Below, piece after piece: positions 35,547 to 44,112 of a stretch of 64,000 nucleotides of DNA; the stretch's first letter is position 1; each line of letters starts with the position of its first letter. Source of the stretch: Granulosicoccus sp045106475 (GTDB taxonomy: Bacteria; Pseudomonadota; Gammaproteobacteria; Granulosicoccales; Granulosicoccaceae); the NCBI GenBank assembly GCA_045106475.1, contig JBGCEO010000048.1:1-64000 (forward strand). The letters are read 5' to 3'. Under the pieces are notes generated by a model that was given only the letters and a program-made list of their open reading frames with translations, was not told where the DNA came from and made no database searches. Position numbers and translations under genes: made by a program.

Positions 35547-36779
35547 TCACCAGGATACCCACAAGGTTTCAAGACCGTGGAAGTGATATATATTCTGATA
35601 CCTTGCATCTGCGCAGAGTCGCAAATCAGGCAAGCGTTTGAACAGCACCTGAAGCGCGATACGTAGTTCGAGTTTGGCAAGCTGTGCGCCGACGCAGAAA
35701 TGTATCCCCGCACCGAGTGATAAGCTGGCTCCATCGGTTCGATCAGGGTTAAATCTGTTGGATTCTTGAAATCGAATCGGGCACCGGTTTGCTGCTGCCA
35801 ACAACAAGCCGATTTGTTCACCCGCTGCTAACGATACCCCACCTTCCAGTTCCAGGTCCTCTTGCGCGTAACGTGTGAACAAGTGAAGTGGTGCCGCAAA
35901 GCGAAGCGATTCAGCCACCAGTGCATTTGCCCCCTGATCAGTTGCAAGCAAATCAAGTAGTGTTGCTCGATGATTGTCAGGGTAATGATTCAGGAGGGTA
36001 GCTATTGTGTTTCCGAGTTGGTGAACAGTTGCCTCATGTCCAGCATTAAGTAGAAGAATCACAACCGAAATGATCTCTTCTTCGCTTAAGGGTTTCTCAT
36101 CATCTTCTTGCGTCAGCAAATGAGATATCAAGTTACCGTCGGGTGCCAGTCGTTTTCTGGAAATCAGTTTGCGTAGATAGGCCTGGAATTCGATCGCTGC
36201 GGTATTGGCCTCTATCTCTTCTGCCCGGGTTTGCGTCAGTGTGTATACACGCACCATTGCGTGTGACCAGGCCAGTAGCTGTTTGCCAGCGGATTCTGGA
36301 ACTCCCAGTAATTTGCTGATGACGACGACAGGTATGGTTGTCGCGTAGTGTTCGAGTAGCTCTACCGTTCCATCGTGAGCGAAACGATCTATGCAGTGAT
36401 TGGCAATATTGGCTATGTCATCTGCCATTTGGTCAACTTGTCGGGAAACGAATGCACCATTGACCAACTTTCGCAGCCTGGTGTGGGCAGGGGGTTCCAA
36501 AGCGAGCAGGGAGTATTTCTCAGCTTCGGCGAAATCTTTCAAATGCGCCGGCAATGGTGGTTTTTCATACCCTGCCGGAGGAAGCCTGGCAAAGCGTCTA
36601 TCCCGTAATACCTGATTGACTGAGGCAAAACCGGATAAACACCAGAAACCGTAGTCTTCCCAGAACACGGGTTTGCCGGTTTGATGTAACTGGCTGTAGA
36701 GCCTGTAAGGGTTTTGGACAAAGCTCTCGTCCCGCGGGTCTTGGGTGATGGAGTTTTTTGTTCTGATTGAGTTACTCAT
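35547..36779 (-). CDS. cytochrome P450
   Basis: A 410-residue soluble bacterial P450. The heme-binding motif is SLGAGIHFCVGAQLA with the thiolate ligand C362; the usual Phe at the start of FxxGxxxC is Leu here. The K-helix ExxR motif is ESLR (290-293). The I-helix reads LLNAGHEATV (E249, A250, T251). In many P450s the acid is followed directly by Thr, whereas here it is Ala, as in EryF-type enzymes. The substrate is unknown, and no ferredoxin or reductase gene is adjacent. A near-consensus CRP palindrome lies about 18 bases upstream of the ATG. It is convergent with moeA. Confidence 0.93.
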   Translation of the reverse strand: MSNSIRTKNSITQDPRDESFVQNPYRLYSQLHQTGKPVFWEDYGFWCLSGFASVNQVLRDRRFARLPPAGYEKPPLPAHLKDFAEAEKYSLLALEPPAHTRLRKLVNGAFVSRQVDQMADDIANIANHCIDRFAHDGTVELLEHYATTIPVVVISKLLGVPESAGKQLLAWSHAMVRVYTLTQTRAEEIEANTAAIEFQAYLRKLISRKRLAPDGNLISHLLTQEDDEKPLSEEEIISVVILLLNAGHEATVHQLGNTIATLLNHYPDNHRATLLDLLATDQGANALVAESLRFAAPLHLFTRYAQEDLELEGGVSLAAGEQIGLLLAAANRCPIRFQESNRFNPDRTDGASLSLGAGIHFCVGAQLAKLELRIALQVLFKRLPDLRLCADARYQNIYHFHGLETLWVSW

Positions 36780-36796
36780 ACGGCATGATAGAGCTA

Positions 36797-36818
36797 AAAT
36801 GTGAGTTGGGTCACATGC
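36797..36818. promoter_or_regulatory. near-consensus CRP binding site
   Basis: AAATGTGA-GTTGGG-TCACATGC at 36797-36818 contains both conserved CRP half-sites (TGTGA-N6-TCACA) without mismatch and the outer AAA and T on top of that. It lies in the 187 bases between the divergent P450 and receiver-protein genes. Relative to the P450 a TATCAT hexamer (complement of 36785-36790) lies about 20 bases from the site centre, too close for standard activation and more consistent with repression; relative to the other gene it is about 160 bases upstream of the start codon. Confidence 0.6.
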
Positions 36819-36966
36819 ATGACTACGAATCCAATAGTGAACAGCGGTAACCTAGTGCATATCTTGCAATCCTATTAGTTTCAAGCCTAACCGAGCGTCA
36901 GTTCTTGTATATACCTATACTCTCATCACAGGTGAAAAGCTGTAGATGGACGACTAAGACCTGGCT

Positions 36967-38694
36967 ATGACTAACCGATTGTTGTTGGTGGAACCTTCCG
37001 CCACCATGCGTTATGTGCTTGAAAAGCACGCTGAATCTCTGGGATTCACTGTTGAAGCCACGCAAAGTTATGCCGATGCGGCTGAATTGCTCGAACATCA
37101 GTATCAACAGTTTGGTGCAGAATTCGCAGGCTTGCTCTTTGGCTGGCCGTCTACTGCTCAGGAACCTGCTGCTGCACTGGCATTCCAGCTTGAGCAGGCC
37201 GAATACAAGGATTTGCCGGTTGTTGTGATGTCGACAGATATGCGAGCGGAGACGCGCGCCTGGGTTGCTGGTCGAGACAACACGGCGGTTCTGTCATGGA
37301 AAGAGTATCAGGGGCTGGAATCGCTGCTGCAACGTCTAATCGATATCGCCCCTGACGACGGCGATGCTTTTAGCGCAAAGTTTGACAATAGCGATATTCA
37401 CCTGCTCATTGTGGATGATTCTGCAACCATTCGTTATTCCCTGCGTGATCTTTTTCAGATGCAAGGCTATCGCGTAACGCTTGCGTCCACGCAAGAAGAA
37501 GCTATGGGGTTTGCCGTTAAAAATTCATACGACATTGCCATACTGGATTTTTACCTGGCGGAGACAACAGGGGATTTGCTGTGTCGTGAATTGATGAAAA
37601 GTGAAGACGCTGGTGACGTGGTCTGTACTATTTTGACGGGCACCTACAGTGACCACATCATCAAACGAAGCTTGCGTGCTGGAGCGGTCGAATGCATGTT
37701 CAAGAATGAATCCAGCGAGCTCCTGTTAAGTCGTATCGATGCTATCAGTCGCTTTGTTCGACAAAGACGCGCATTGATGCATGACAGTCAACTACTTGAA
37801 AACGTGATTGAATCAGTAGCAGGCGCTGTATTGCTCATTGATGCTGATCACCGAATCGTCTACATAAGTAAATCCGGCCTGGAAGAACTAAATCTGGATA
37901 GCGCCACCTCATTGCTTGGCCAGCCAAGTGAAACCCTGCTCGAGATCGATGGTCCGCAACCAGCCGGGGAACAACTGCATACAGCAAGTTGGCGTCTGCC
38001 GGATGGCGACACTATAGAGATAGATTATGAACATAGGCTCATAGAGGATACTGATCGCAGTCTTATCCGGTTTGCACAGAAAAAAATAGGGCTAAAAGAT
38101 GTGGCTTCTCCCGAGGCTGCGTCCGAGCTTGTCGCCGGGCCAGTAAGCGAAACTGAGTTGATCGAACAACTGGGTTTAGAGCAGAGTAGTGGCCTGTTCC
38201 TGAATCAGATGATGGACTATCAACGCGATGCACAATCCTTGCGAGTCAGCTTGTTGATGCTCGAGGTATTTACTCAGGATGAAGCAGGTGAGCTACTGTC
38301 CATATGTGCAAATGAGCAACTGGAACTGCGCGTAAGAGAGTCGCTTCAGGCAATCTATAAACGGCCTGCGCATGTAGCTGGCCTGACAGGAAGTCGTTAT
38401 GGATTCTTGCTTCGCCATCGTGAAGAGGCTCAGGCTTATCTGCTGGTAAGAAAAATTATGCAGTTATGTTTGGAAATCGGCGCAGAGGATCTGTTGCCGG
38501 AGGGCAACCGCCTGGTCTGCTCAGGCAGTTTACTCAGTTTGGTTGATAATGCTCATCAGCCTACCAAGCTATTATTGCAGCATGCGTTTAAGGGCCTGGA
38601 TCTTGTTAACTCACGGGGAATCAATCAAGCGTTGCTGCTAGATCTGAGGCGTATGCTCAGTGTATACCCTCAACAGGTTAGTGTGAAAGACTAA
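36967..38694 (+). CDS. double-receiver regulator with PAS and degenerate GGDEF-like domain
   Basis: A 575-residue cytosolic signalling protein. REC1 (about 3-128) lacks the phosphoacceptor: the acid pocket is E9 only, and LLFGWPS stands where the Asp should be, so it is probably not phosphorylated. REC2 (about 144-268) is complete, with D150, D151 and phosphoacceptor D194 (AILDFYLAE). A PAS-like region covers about 278-370 (VLLIDADHRIVYISKSGLEELN). The C-terminal part (about 395-570) resembles a GGDEF fold, but the GGDEF site is replaced by GSRYGF (475-480), so cyclase activity is unlikely. REC1 and REC2 share SATxRY at the same place, suggesting duplication. No kinase is adjacent. Confidence 0.82.
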   Translation: MTNRLLLVEPSATMRYVLEKHAESLGFTVEATQSYADAAELLEHQYQQFGAEFAGLLFGWPSTAQEPAAALAFQLEQAEYKDLPVVVMSTDMRAETRAWVAGRDNTAVLSWKEYQGLESLLQRLIDIAPDDGDAFSAKFDNSDIHLLIVDDSATIRYSLRDLFQMQGYRVTLASTQEEAMGFAVKNSYDIAILDFYLAETTGDLLCRELMKSEDAGDVVCTILTGTYSDHIIKRSLRAGAVECMFKNESSELLLSRIDAISRFVRQRRALMHDSQLLENVIESVAGAVLLIDADHRIVYISKSGLEELNLDSATSLLGQPSETLLEIDGPQPAGEQLHTASWRLPDGDTIEIDYEHRLIEDTDRSLIRFAQKKIGLKDVASPEAASELVAGPVSETELIEQLGLEQSSGLFLNQMMDYQRDAQSLRVSLLMLEVFTQDEAGELLSICANEQLELRVRESLQAIYKRPAHVAGLTGSRYGFLLRHREEAQAYLLVRKIMQLCLEIGAEDLLPEGNRLVCSGSLLSLVDNAHQPTKLLLQHAFKGLDLVNSRGINQALLLDLRRMLSVYPQQVSVKD

Positions 38695-38763
38695 GACTAA
38701 GACTAAGACTAAGACTAAGACTAAGACTAAGCACTAAGCACTAAGCACTAAGCACTAAGCACT
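38689..38763. repeat. compound tandem array (GACTAA)x7 + (GCACTAA)x4.7 between convergent genes
   Basis: Seven perfect GACTAA hexamers (38689-38730) are followed directly by four GCACTAA heptamers and GCACT (38731-38763). The first hexamer is the last sense codon and stop of the preceding gene (GAC TAA). The heptamer is the reverse complement, in rotation, of the unit at 6555-6607. The array ends ten bases before the stop codon of the convergent lipoprotein gene. Confidence 0.97.
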
Positions 38764-38772
38764 CGACCTATT

Positions 38773-40527
38773 TCACTGAAGCAGCAGCAAGCCGTTAGAC
38801 AGCTTGTAGGATTGTCCGGAAGCACTGCTTTGGGCAGATAGCAACAACGTACGGGCATCGGCTGAAACGACCACATTACCGGCGAAACTGCGCTTTGCGA
38901 GTGTGGGAATCGCCTCTGGAAGCTCTAGCGCAGTTAACCATCGGCGTGACTCTTCGTGATATCGGTAAGTCAGCAGGCTCGCATCCTGAAGGTCGCCAAC
39001 GCGGGTGCTTACAGGTGATTGCCACCCTATGGCTATCATATTCAGATTCTTGCTGCCGGCAAACTTCAAACTAGGTAGGAACAACCCCGGGGTGGGTGCG
39101 AGTCTGAGTGAATCAACGACGCTAAGCAGAAGCCCAGGCAGGTTTTGTTCCGGCAGAAAGTTTGTATCCGGCAGTGTTACTTGGTAACGCCACATAACCG
39201 GTGTGTGGGTATCCATGGATGAGAGCTCCCAACCGGCAATGATAATCCTGTTGCCACTCTCATCACTTTTTATTTGAACATCGTGGCTAGGTCTTAAACC
39301 ACTAACTAAAACAGTCTGACTTTGCTGCCAAACGTCCGCTTCTGATAGTTGTTGCCAATGAGTGAGCCATAACTGATCATTCTTCTCATGCAAGGTGAAA
39401 AGTCTGTCAAGTAACGCTGAGCCATTAATATCGAGGAGTTGCATACCGTCGCTTGTATCAATCAGCAATTCGTTGAGCGATGGGTTTGCAGTATCTATGT
39501 CAACAGAAGCTGTGTTTGTAAGCTCCTGGTCTGCGCTCCACCCTGTTGATCCATATGAAAACGTCGAAACGGCATTGTCTATTCGTGCAAGTAGACGATT
39601 TCCGTTTGCCGATAGCTGCAGTGAAACTCTATCTGAAAGTGATGAATGATCTTCTGACTGTAGTGTTGCCAGGTTGGAGGCATCAGGATTATTGTGCGCT
39701 GGAGTTAGCTGAGCTGTCTCCAACCATGCTTCGCCAAGACGCTGCAGAATTCTAATCTGCGTGTCTTGTTCTTTTGCCGGATCAATGAGCAGGGCAGCGA
39801 TGATGTCCGCATTGGCCGATGTCGTCAGGTATATCTGTCTTGTTAGTGAGAGATCAAGACCGCTGAAGTTGATTTGCTGAGTCAGTAGCCATTGTTGATC
39901 AGGTTGAATATAAATATCAACGGATCCCTGTGTCGGGCGGCTTATAGCAAGCACCGATGCAGTATCGTTGATTGCGATATCCTGTGCGTATCGCTCATTT
40001 TCAATAAACACAGCAGGCTTTATTTGCGTGATGGTCTGACTCGCCAGCCCGTTGATTGTTACACGCTGAGAGCTCGTGCACTTGTTGTTAGCGCAAAACT
40101 CCAGGCGAAATTGTTCTCGATGCCAGGCGCGCAAATGTGTTTTGCTCGGTAGCAGCAGCTCTGTAGACAATGGGTCTATATCTACATCCACTGTTTGCTC
40201 AACTTGCGTGGTTAAATCATAGCTGTAGAGAGTGATTTCATCGGTGCCCTCCGGCGTGGACCAATTTAGCAGCAAGTTGCCGGGTATTGCACTTACTTGC
40301 AGTTGAGGCGCGGCGGGTGGAATCAAGGCATCATCAGTCAGATTGCTTAGCAGCGACGCGTCGCTTTCATTCTGGGCTAGAACAGCATCAGTATTAGCAG
40401 GTGCTGGCGCTGACAATGACTCAGGCAGCGGGCCGCTTGAGCAAGCAATAAGTGCAAGTAGGCTGAAACCTGAAATCAGGATTTCACAGATAAAGCGCTT
40501 ATACTTTGAGGGGATGAACGTCATCAA
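38773..40527 (-). CDS. large hypothetical lipoprotein
   Basis: A 584-residue protein I do not recognise. The N-terminus is a lipoprotein signal with lipobox LIAC (C29), followed by a polar linker. Next comes a domain (about 72-165) that looks fibronectin-III-like: APQLQVSAIPGNLLLNWSTPEGTDEITLYSYDL, with strand patterns and a Cys pair (FCANNKCTS). The rest, to residue 584, is strand-rich with repeating motifs such as DIAINDTASVLAISRP, LQLSANGNRLLARI, VQIKSDESGNRIIIAGW and NVVVSADARTLLLSA, suggesting a beta-propeller. It is likely anchored to an inner- or outer-membrane leaflet. Function is unknown. Confidence 0.7.
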   Translation of the reverse strand: MMTFIPSKYKRFICEILISGFSLLALIACSSGPLPESLSAPAPANTDAVLAQNESDASLLSNLTDDALIPPAAPQLQVSAIPGNLLLNWSTPEGTDEITLYSYDLTTQVEQTVDVDIDPLSTELLLPSKTHLRAWHREQFRLEFCANNKCTSSQRVTINGLASQTITQIKPAVFIENERYAQDIAINDTASVLAISRPTQGSVDIYIQPDQQWLLTQQINFSGLDLSLTRQIYLTTSANADIIAALLIDPAKEQDTQIRILQRLGEAWLETAQLTPAHNNPDASNLATLQSEDHSSLSDRVSLQLSANGNRLLARIDNAVSTFSYGSTGWSADQELTNTASVDIDTANPSLNELLIDTSDGMQLLDINGSALLDRLFTLHEKNDQLWLTHWQQLSEADVWQQSQTVLVSGLRPSHDVQIKSDESGNRIIIAGWELSSMDTHTPVMWRYQVTLPDTNFLPEQNLPGLLLSVVDSLRLAPTPGLFLPSLKFAGSKNLNMIAIGWQSPVSTRVGDLQDASLLTYRYHEESRRWLTALELPEAIPTLAKRSFAGNVVVSADARTLLLSAQSSASGQSYKLSNGLLLLQ

Positions 40528-40680
40528 AGCCCGTTGCTTGATTTAGCTGGAGAGCGAACGGGTTGATGGACTTCGGCTAAAGCAAGTATTCGGTTTGAGC
40601 CGTCTGTAGGATTTGTCCGAAGCGTTATCAACACCGCCCGCACAGATATCTGTGCAATTTCCGGTCCTACTTGGGGCGTT

Positions 40681-41901
40681 TCAGAGCGGGTTCTGCTGCA
40701 CGTTACTTATGGGAGTTTTCAGTGTGCTAATCGCCTGTTGCAAACCATCAACGCTCAGGGGGAACATCCGCTGCTGCATAAGCTCCTGTGTCATGCGAAC
40801 CGACGGGGTGCTGCTCCACCATTGCGGCGTTTCAGGGTTCAGCCAGACGCAGTGCGGGAAATGTGCTTGCATGCGTTTTAGCCAGACAGCACCGGCCTCT
40901 TCGTTCCAGTGTTCCACACTGCCTCCGGGTACCGCTATCTCATAGGGGCTCATGGTTGCGTCACCGACAATGATCAATCTGTAGTCAGAGCCATAGGTTC
41001 TCATGAGCTCCAGAGTCGGTGTTGTCGATGTATGTCTGCGCGCATTGTCTTGCCAAACTCGCTCGTAAACAAAATTGTGAAACCAGTACGTATCCAACCG
41101 CTTGAATTCAGTTCTAGCCGCTGAAAACAGTGTTTCGCAGAGTTCTGCGTGGTAGTCCATCGAACCACCAATATCGATCAGCAGTAGTATCTTGATCGCG
41201 TTTTGCCTTTCGGCACGCATATGAATATCAAGTAATCCGGCATTGTTTGCCGTGGCTCGGATGGTAGTGTCTAGATCCAGAGTATCTGCTCGCCCGTCAC
41301 GCGCCAGTTTACGCAGCTTGCGTAAAGCCATCTTGAAGTTGCGAGTTCCGATTTCACGATCACCATCAAGATCCTTATAACGCCTCTGTTCCCATACTTT
41401 GACAGCTCGCCCCTGGCGTATATCGCCTTTGCCGATGCGCACCCCCTCAGGATTGTATCCGCTGTGTCCAAAAGGTGAGGTGCCACCGGTACCAATCCAC
41501 CGATTACCACCGTGATGTTCTTCGCTCTGTTCCTCGAGTCGCTTTGCCAGATTCTCCATGAGTTTGTCCCAACCACCCATGGCTTCGACCTGTGCTCTCT
41601 GCTCCTCTGTGAGAGCCTCGCGATCAAGCGCCTTTAGCCAGGCTTCGGGAATGGGCGTGTCAAGGGAGTCGACGAGCTTGTCAAAGCGTTGAGCTTTGCC
41701 TTCCCAATAGTCGTTAAACACTTGATCAAAACGATCATACAAGGCTTCGTTTTTAACCAGACTCAATCGTGCAAAGGAATAGAAGCCGTTGATATCCAGA
41801 GTGCCAATACCTTGTGACAAACCTTGCATTAGCGTCAGCCACTCTCCCATGGATACCTTGAAATCGGCTTTGCGCAAGCGCTCATGCAGATCCAGCAGCA
41901 T
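40681..41901 (-). CDS. VWA-domain protein, CoxE-like
   Basis: A 406-residue protein of the CoxE-like VWA group. An N-terminal helical region (about 1-200) with RKADFKVSMGEWLTLMQ precedes a VWA domain (about 215-390). The MIDAS motif reads LLIDIGGSMDYH, with Gly in place of the first Ser of DxSxS. Other conserved stretches are LFSAARTEFKRLDTYWFHN, IVGDATMSPYEI and GGSVEHWNEEAGAVWL. It is 50 bases downstream of a MoxR-type ATPase. Such VWA/MoxR pairs act as a chaperone- or metal-insertion-like unit; no substrate gene is apparent here. Confidence 0.85.
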   Translation of the reverse strand: MLLDLHERLRKADFKVSMGEWLTLMQGLSQGIGTLDINGFYSFARLSLVKNEALYDRFDQVFNDYWEGKAQRFDKLVDSLDTPIPEAWLKALDREALTEEQRAQVEAMGGWDKLMENLAKRLEEQSEEHHGGNRWIGTGGTSPFGHSGYNPEGVRIGKGDIRQGRAVKVWEQRRYKDLDGDREIGTRNFKMALRKLRKLARDGRADTLDLDTTIRATANNAGLLDIHMRAERQNAIKILLLIDIGGSMDYHAELCETLFSAARTEFKRLDTYWFHNFVYERVWQDNARRHTSTTPTLELMRTYGSDYRLIIVGDATMSPYEIAVPGGSVEHWNEEAGAVWLKRMQAHFPHCVWLNPETPQWWSSTPSVRMTQELMQQRMFPLSVDGLQQAISTLKTPISNVQQNPL

Positions 41902-41951
41902 CAGCGGCTCGAACTCAGTGCACTCACACCGCGACAGTCTGTCATCGAACG

Positions 41952-42812
41952 TTACCCACGCTTGTTCTGCTGTTGTTTGTGCAGAAAAATCAGACGCTCA
42001 AACAAGTGTATGTCTTGTTCGTTTTTTAACAGCGCTCCGTGCATGGTGGGCAACACTGTACGTATATCATCAGCGCCTAGCGCCTCTGCTGGCAGTTCAT
42101 CCGCAATGAGTAGTTTTAACCAATCCAGTAGCTCAGAGGTAGAGGGCTTTTTTTTCAAACCCGGTACTTCTCGAAGATCAAAAAACACATCCATAGCGGC
42201 CTTCAACAAATCCTGTTTGATAGACGGGAAGTGTGATTCAACAATGCGTTGCATTGTGGTTCTGTCTGGAAAACTGATGTAATGGAAAAAGCAGCGGCGC
42301 AGGAATGCGTCGGGAAGTTCTTTTTCATTGTTGCTTGTGATAATCACCAGCGGCCTTTTGTTAGCCGAAATAGTTTCGCGTGTTTCGTATACTTCGAATG
42401 CCATGCGATCTATTTCTTGTAGAAGATCGTTGGGAAATTCAATGTCAGCCTTATCGATCTCATCGATCAGCACAACGCAACGTTTTTCGCTGACAAAAGC
42501 ATCCCACAAAACTCCGCGAACAATGTAATTGCTTATATCAGCCACTCGCTCGTCACCCAACTGGGAATCACGAAGCCGAGACACTGCATCGTATTCGTAA
42601 AGGCCCTGTTGCGCACGAGTGGTGGACTTGATGTGCCAGGCATGCAAAGGTGCATCAAGTCTTCTTGCAACTTCTCGCGCCAATTCGGTTTTACCTGTAC
42701 CTGGTTCGCCTTTGACCAACAAAGGTCGTTCCAGTGTCAATGCGGCATCGATAGCGAGCTGCAAATCGTCCGTGGTGATATAGGTGCTGCTGTTAGAATT
42801 GCTCGGTGACAC
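41952..42812 (-). CDS. MoxR-family AAA+ ATPase
   Basis: A 286-residue AAA+ ATPase of the MoxR family. Walker A is VKGEPGTGKTEL (about 33-45), Walker B is CVVLIDEIDKAD (about 111-122), and sensor 1 is LVIITSNNEKELPDAFLRRCFFHYISFPD with the Arg finger region. The C-terminal lid is helical. It precedes the VWA gene on the same strand and starts after a HIT-family gene, with a five-base gap. MoxR ATPases generally partner with a VWA protein to remodel or load a client enzyme. Confidence 0.9.
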   Translation of the reverse strand: MSPSNSNSSTYITTDDLQLAIDAALTLERPLLVKGEPGTGKTELAREVARRLDAPLHAWHIKSTTRAQQGLYEYDAVSRLRDSQLGDERVADISNYIVRGVLWDAFVSEKRCVVLIDEIDKADIEFPNDLLQEIDRMAFEVYETRETISANKRPLVIITSNNEKELPDAFLRRCFFHYISFPDRTTMQRIVESHFPSIKQDLLKAAMDVFFDLREVPGLKKKPSTSELLDWLKLLIADELPAEALGADDIRTVLPTMHGALLKNEQDIHLFERLIFLHKQQQNKRG

Positions 42813-42817
42813 GCTGC

Positions 42818-43174
42818 TTAATCCTTGCGACTGATCATGGGGCCGACATCTTCACCGCCGAGCAAGTGCATATGGATGTGCTGAACCTCCTGCCTGCCGT
42901 GTTCTCCGCAGTTGATAATCAGCCGATATCCCGATTCGTCTATAGCTTCAGCCTGCGCGATTTTTTGCGCGACGCTCAGCATTCGTCCCATGGCCGCTTC
43001 ATCTTCAGCACCAACCTCGTTGACGCTGGGTATGTGCTTATTGGGCACAATGAGAATGTGGGTGGGTCGACGTGGGTTGATGTCTCGAAAGGCCGTTACC
43101 AATTCATCCTGGTAAACCAGATCAGAAGGTATCTCCTTGCGGATAATTTTACTGAAAATAGTCTCTTCAATCAC
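42818..43174 (-). CDS. hinT: HIT family hydrolase, HinT-like
   Basis: A 118-residue purine-nucleoside phosphoramidase-type HIT protein. The histidine triad is H99-I-H101-M-H103 (EVQHIHMHLLGGED). The start MIEETIFSKIIRKEIPSDLVYQDE and the segment PTHILIVPNKHIPS are typical of HinT. The gene is compact and complete. Its stop lies five bases from the MoxR start codon, so the three genes are probably one operon. HinT hydrolyses adenosine 5'-phosphoramidates; its physiological role here is unknown. Confidence 0.93.
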   Translation of the reverse strand: MIEETIFSKIIRKEIPSDLVYQDELVTAFRDINPRRPTHILIVPNKHIPSVNEVGAEDEAAMGRMLSVAQKIAQAEAIDESGYRLIINCGEHGRQEVQHIHMHLLGGEDVGPMISRKD

Positions 43175-43327
43175 GCAAATGGTCTCAGGGGTGTGAGTAA
43201 AAGATTATACTGCCTGCTCGACAGCGTGCGCGACAGAAACCTGCCTGGTTTTTATCTCGAATTGCTAACTCTCCGGGTGCTGGAAACATTGCCTGGGTGA
43301 AATATTCTCTAACCGTGAAGGGAGCTA

Positions 43328-43891
43328 ATGGGTAACAGACTGTCCAAAATCTATACACGAACGGGTGATGACGGCACTACCGGGCTCGGAGACGGTAGCC
43401 GTACCGAAAAAGATTGCGCGCGCGTTGCGGCCTACGGAACCACGGACGAATTGAACTCGATAATTGGCATGGTGCTCTCTTTGCCCGTCCCTGATAATGT
43501 ACGGCGGGTCTTGCACGAGGTTCAGCATCATTTGTTCGATCTGGGTGGTGAACTGTGTATCCCGGGACATCAGGCTATCAATGAGCCGCATATCGATTGG
43601 CTGGAAAAAACACTGGATCATTTCAATGACGATCTACCAGCGCTCAAGGACTTCATATTACCCGGCGGCAGTCAGGCTGCCTCGAGCTGTCATTTGGCGA
43701 GAACTGTTTGTCGACGAGCTGAGAGGCTGGTGGTCAGTTTACAGCGCATTGAGCCTGTTCCGGAGTTCAGTATGAAATACCTGAATCGACTGTCTGATCT
43801 TTTGTTTGTGCTGGCCAGAGTTCTGGCTCGCCACGATGGTGGTAGTGAAGTGCTTTGGCAAAAAGATCGAGATCCTATCGAGCTAAGCTGA
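43328..43891 (+). CDS. cob(I)alamin adenosyltransferase, PduO type
   Basis: A 187-residue PduO-type ATP:cob(I)alamin adenosyltransferase that makes adenosylcobalamin. The ATP-binding N-terminus is intact: KIYTRTGDDGTTGLGDGSR followed by YGTTDELNSIIG. The helical bundle residues include PGGSQAASSCHLARTVCRRAERLVVSL and YLNRLSDLLFVLAR. The start follows a purine-rich GAAGGGAG ribosome site. No other cobalamin gene or riboswitch is seen near it, so it may serve salvage of imported corrinoid. Confidence 0.93.
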   Translation: MGNRLSKIYTRTGDDGTTGLGDGSRTEKDCARVAAYGTTDELNSIIGMVLSLPVPDNVRRVLHEVQHHLFDLGGELCIPGHQAINEPHIDWLEKTLDHFNDDLPALKDFILPGGSQAASSCHLARTVCRRAERLVVSLQRIEPVPEFSMKYLNRLSDLLFVLARVLARHDGGSEVLWQKDRDPIELS

Positions 43892-44112
43892 CACAGACCA
43901 GTATTCAGCGCTGAGATCGGTCGGTTAACATACAAAAATACAGGAAGAAGTACTCATCGTAATCAGGAGTTTACTAAAGAAGCGTGAGCTATTTCTTGCT
44001 CTGGCGTCACGAGCACAATTAAGCCTAATCGCTAGGAGATGGCAGCCGTTAACAATGTCATGCGATCATTTTTTTTCAGATTTCAACCCAGGATTTAAAC
44101 AGCTGTAAGCGC

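Noticed and set aside
42806..43300. 164-codon frame on the plus strand
   Set aside because: Lies antisense to the HIT gene, which has an intact histidine triad.
43892..44112. tRNA or small-RNA gene upstream of the lytic transglycosylase
   Set aside because: No T-loop or cloverleaf pattern and no terminator; only ordinary intergenic sequence was seen.
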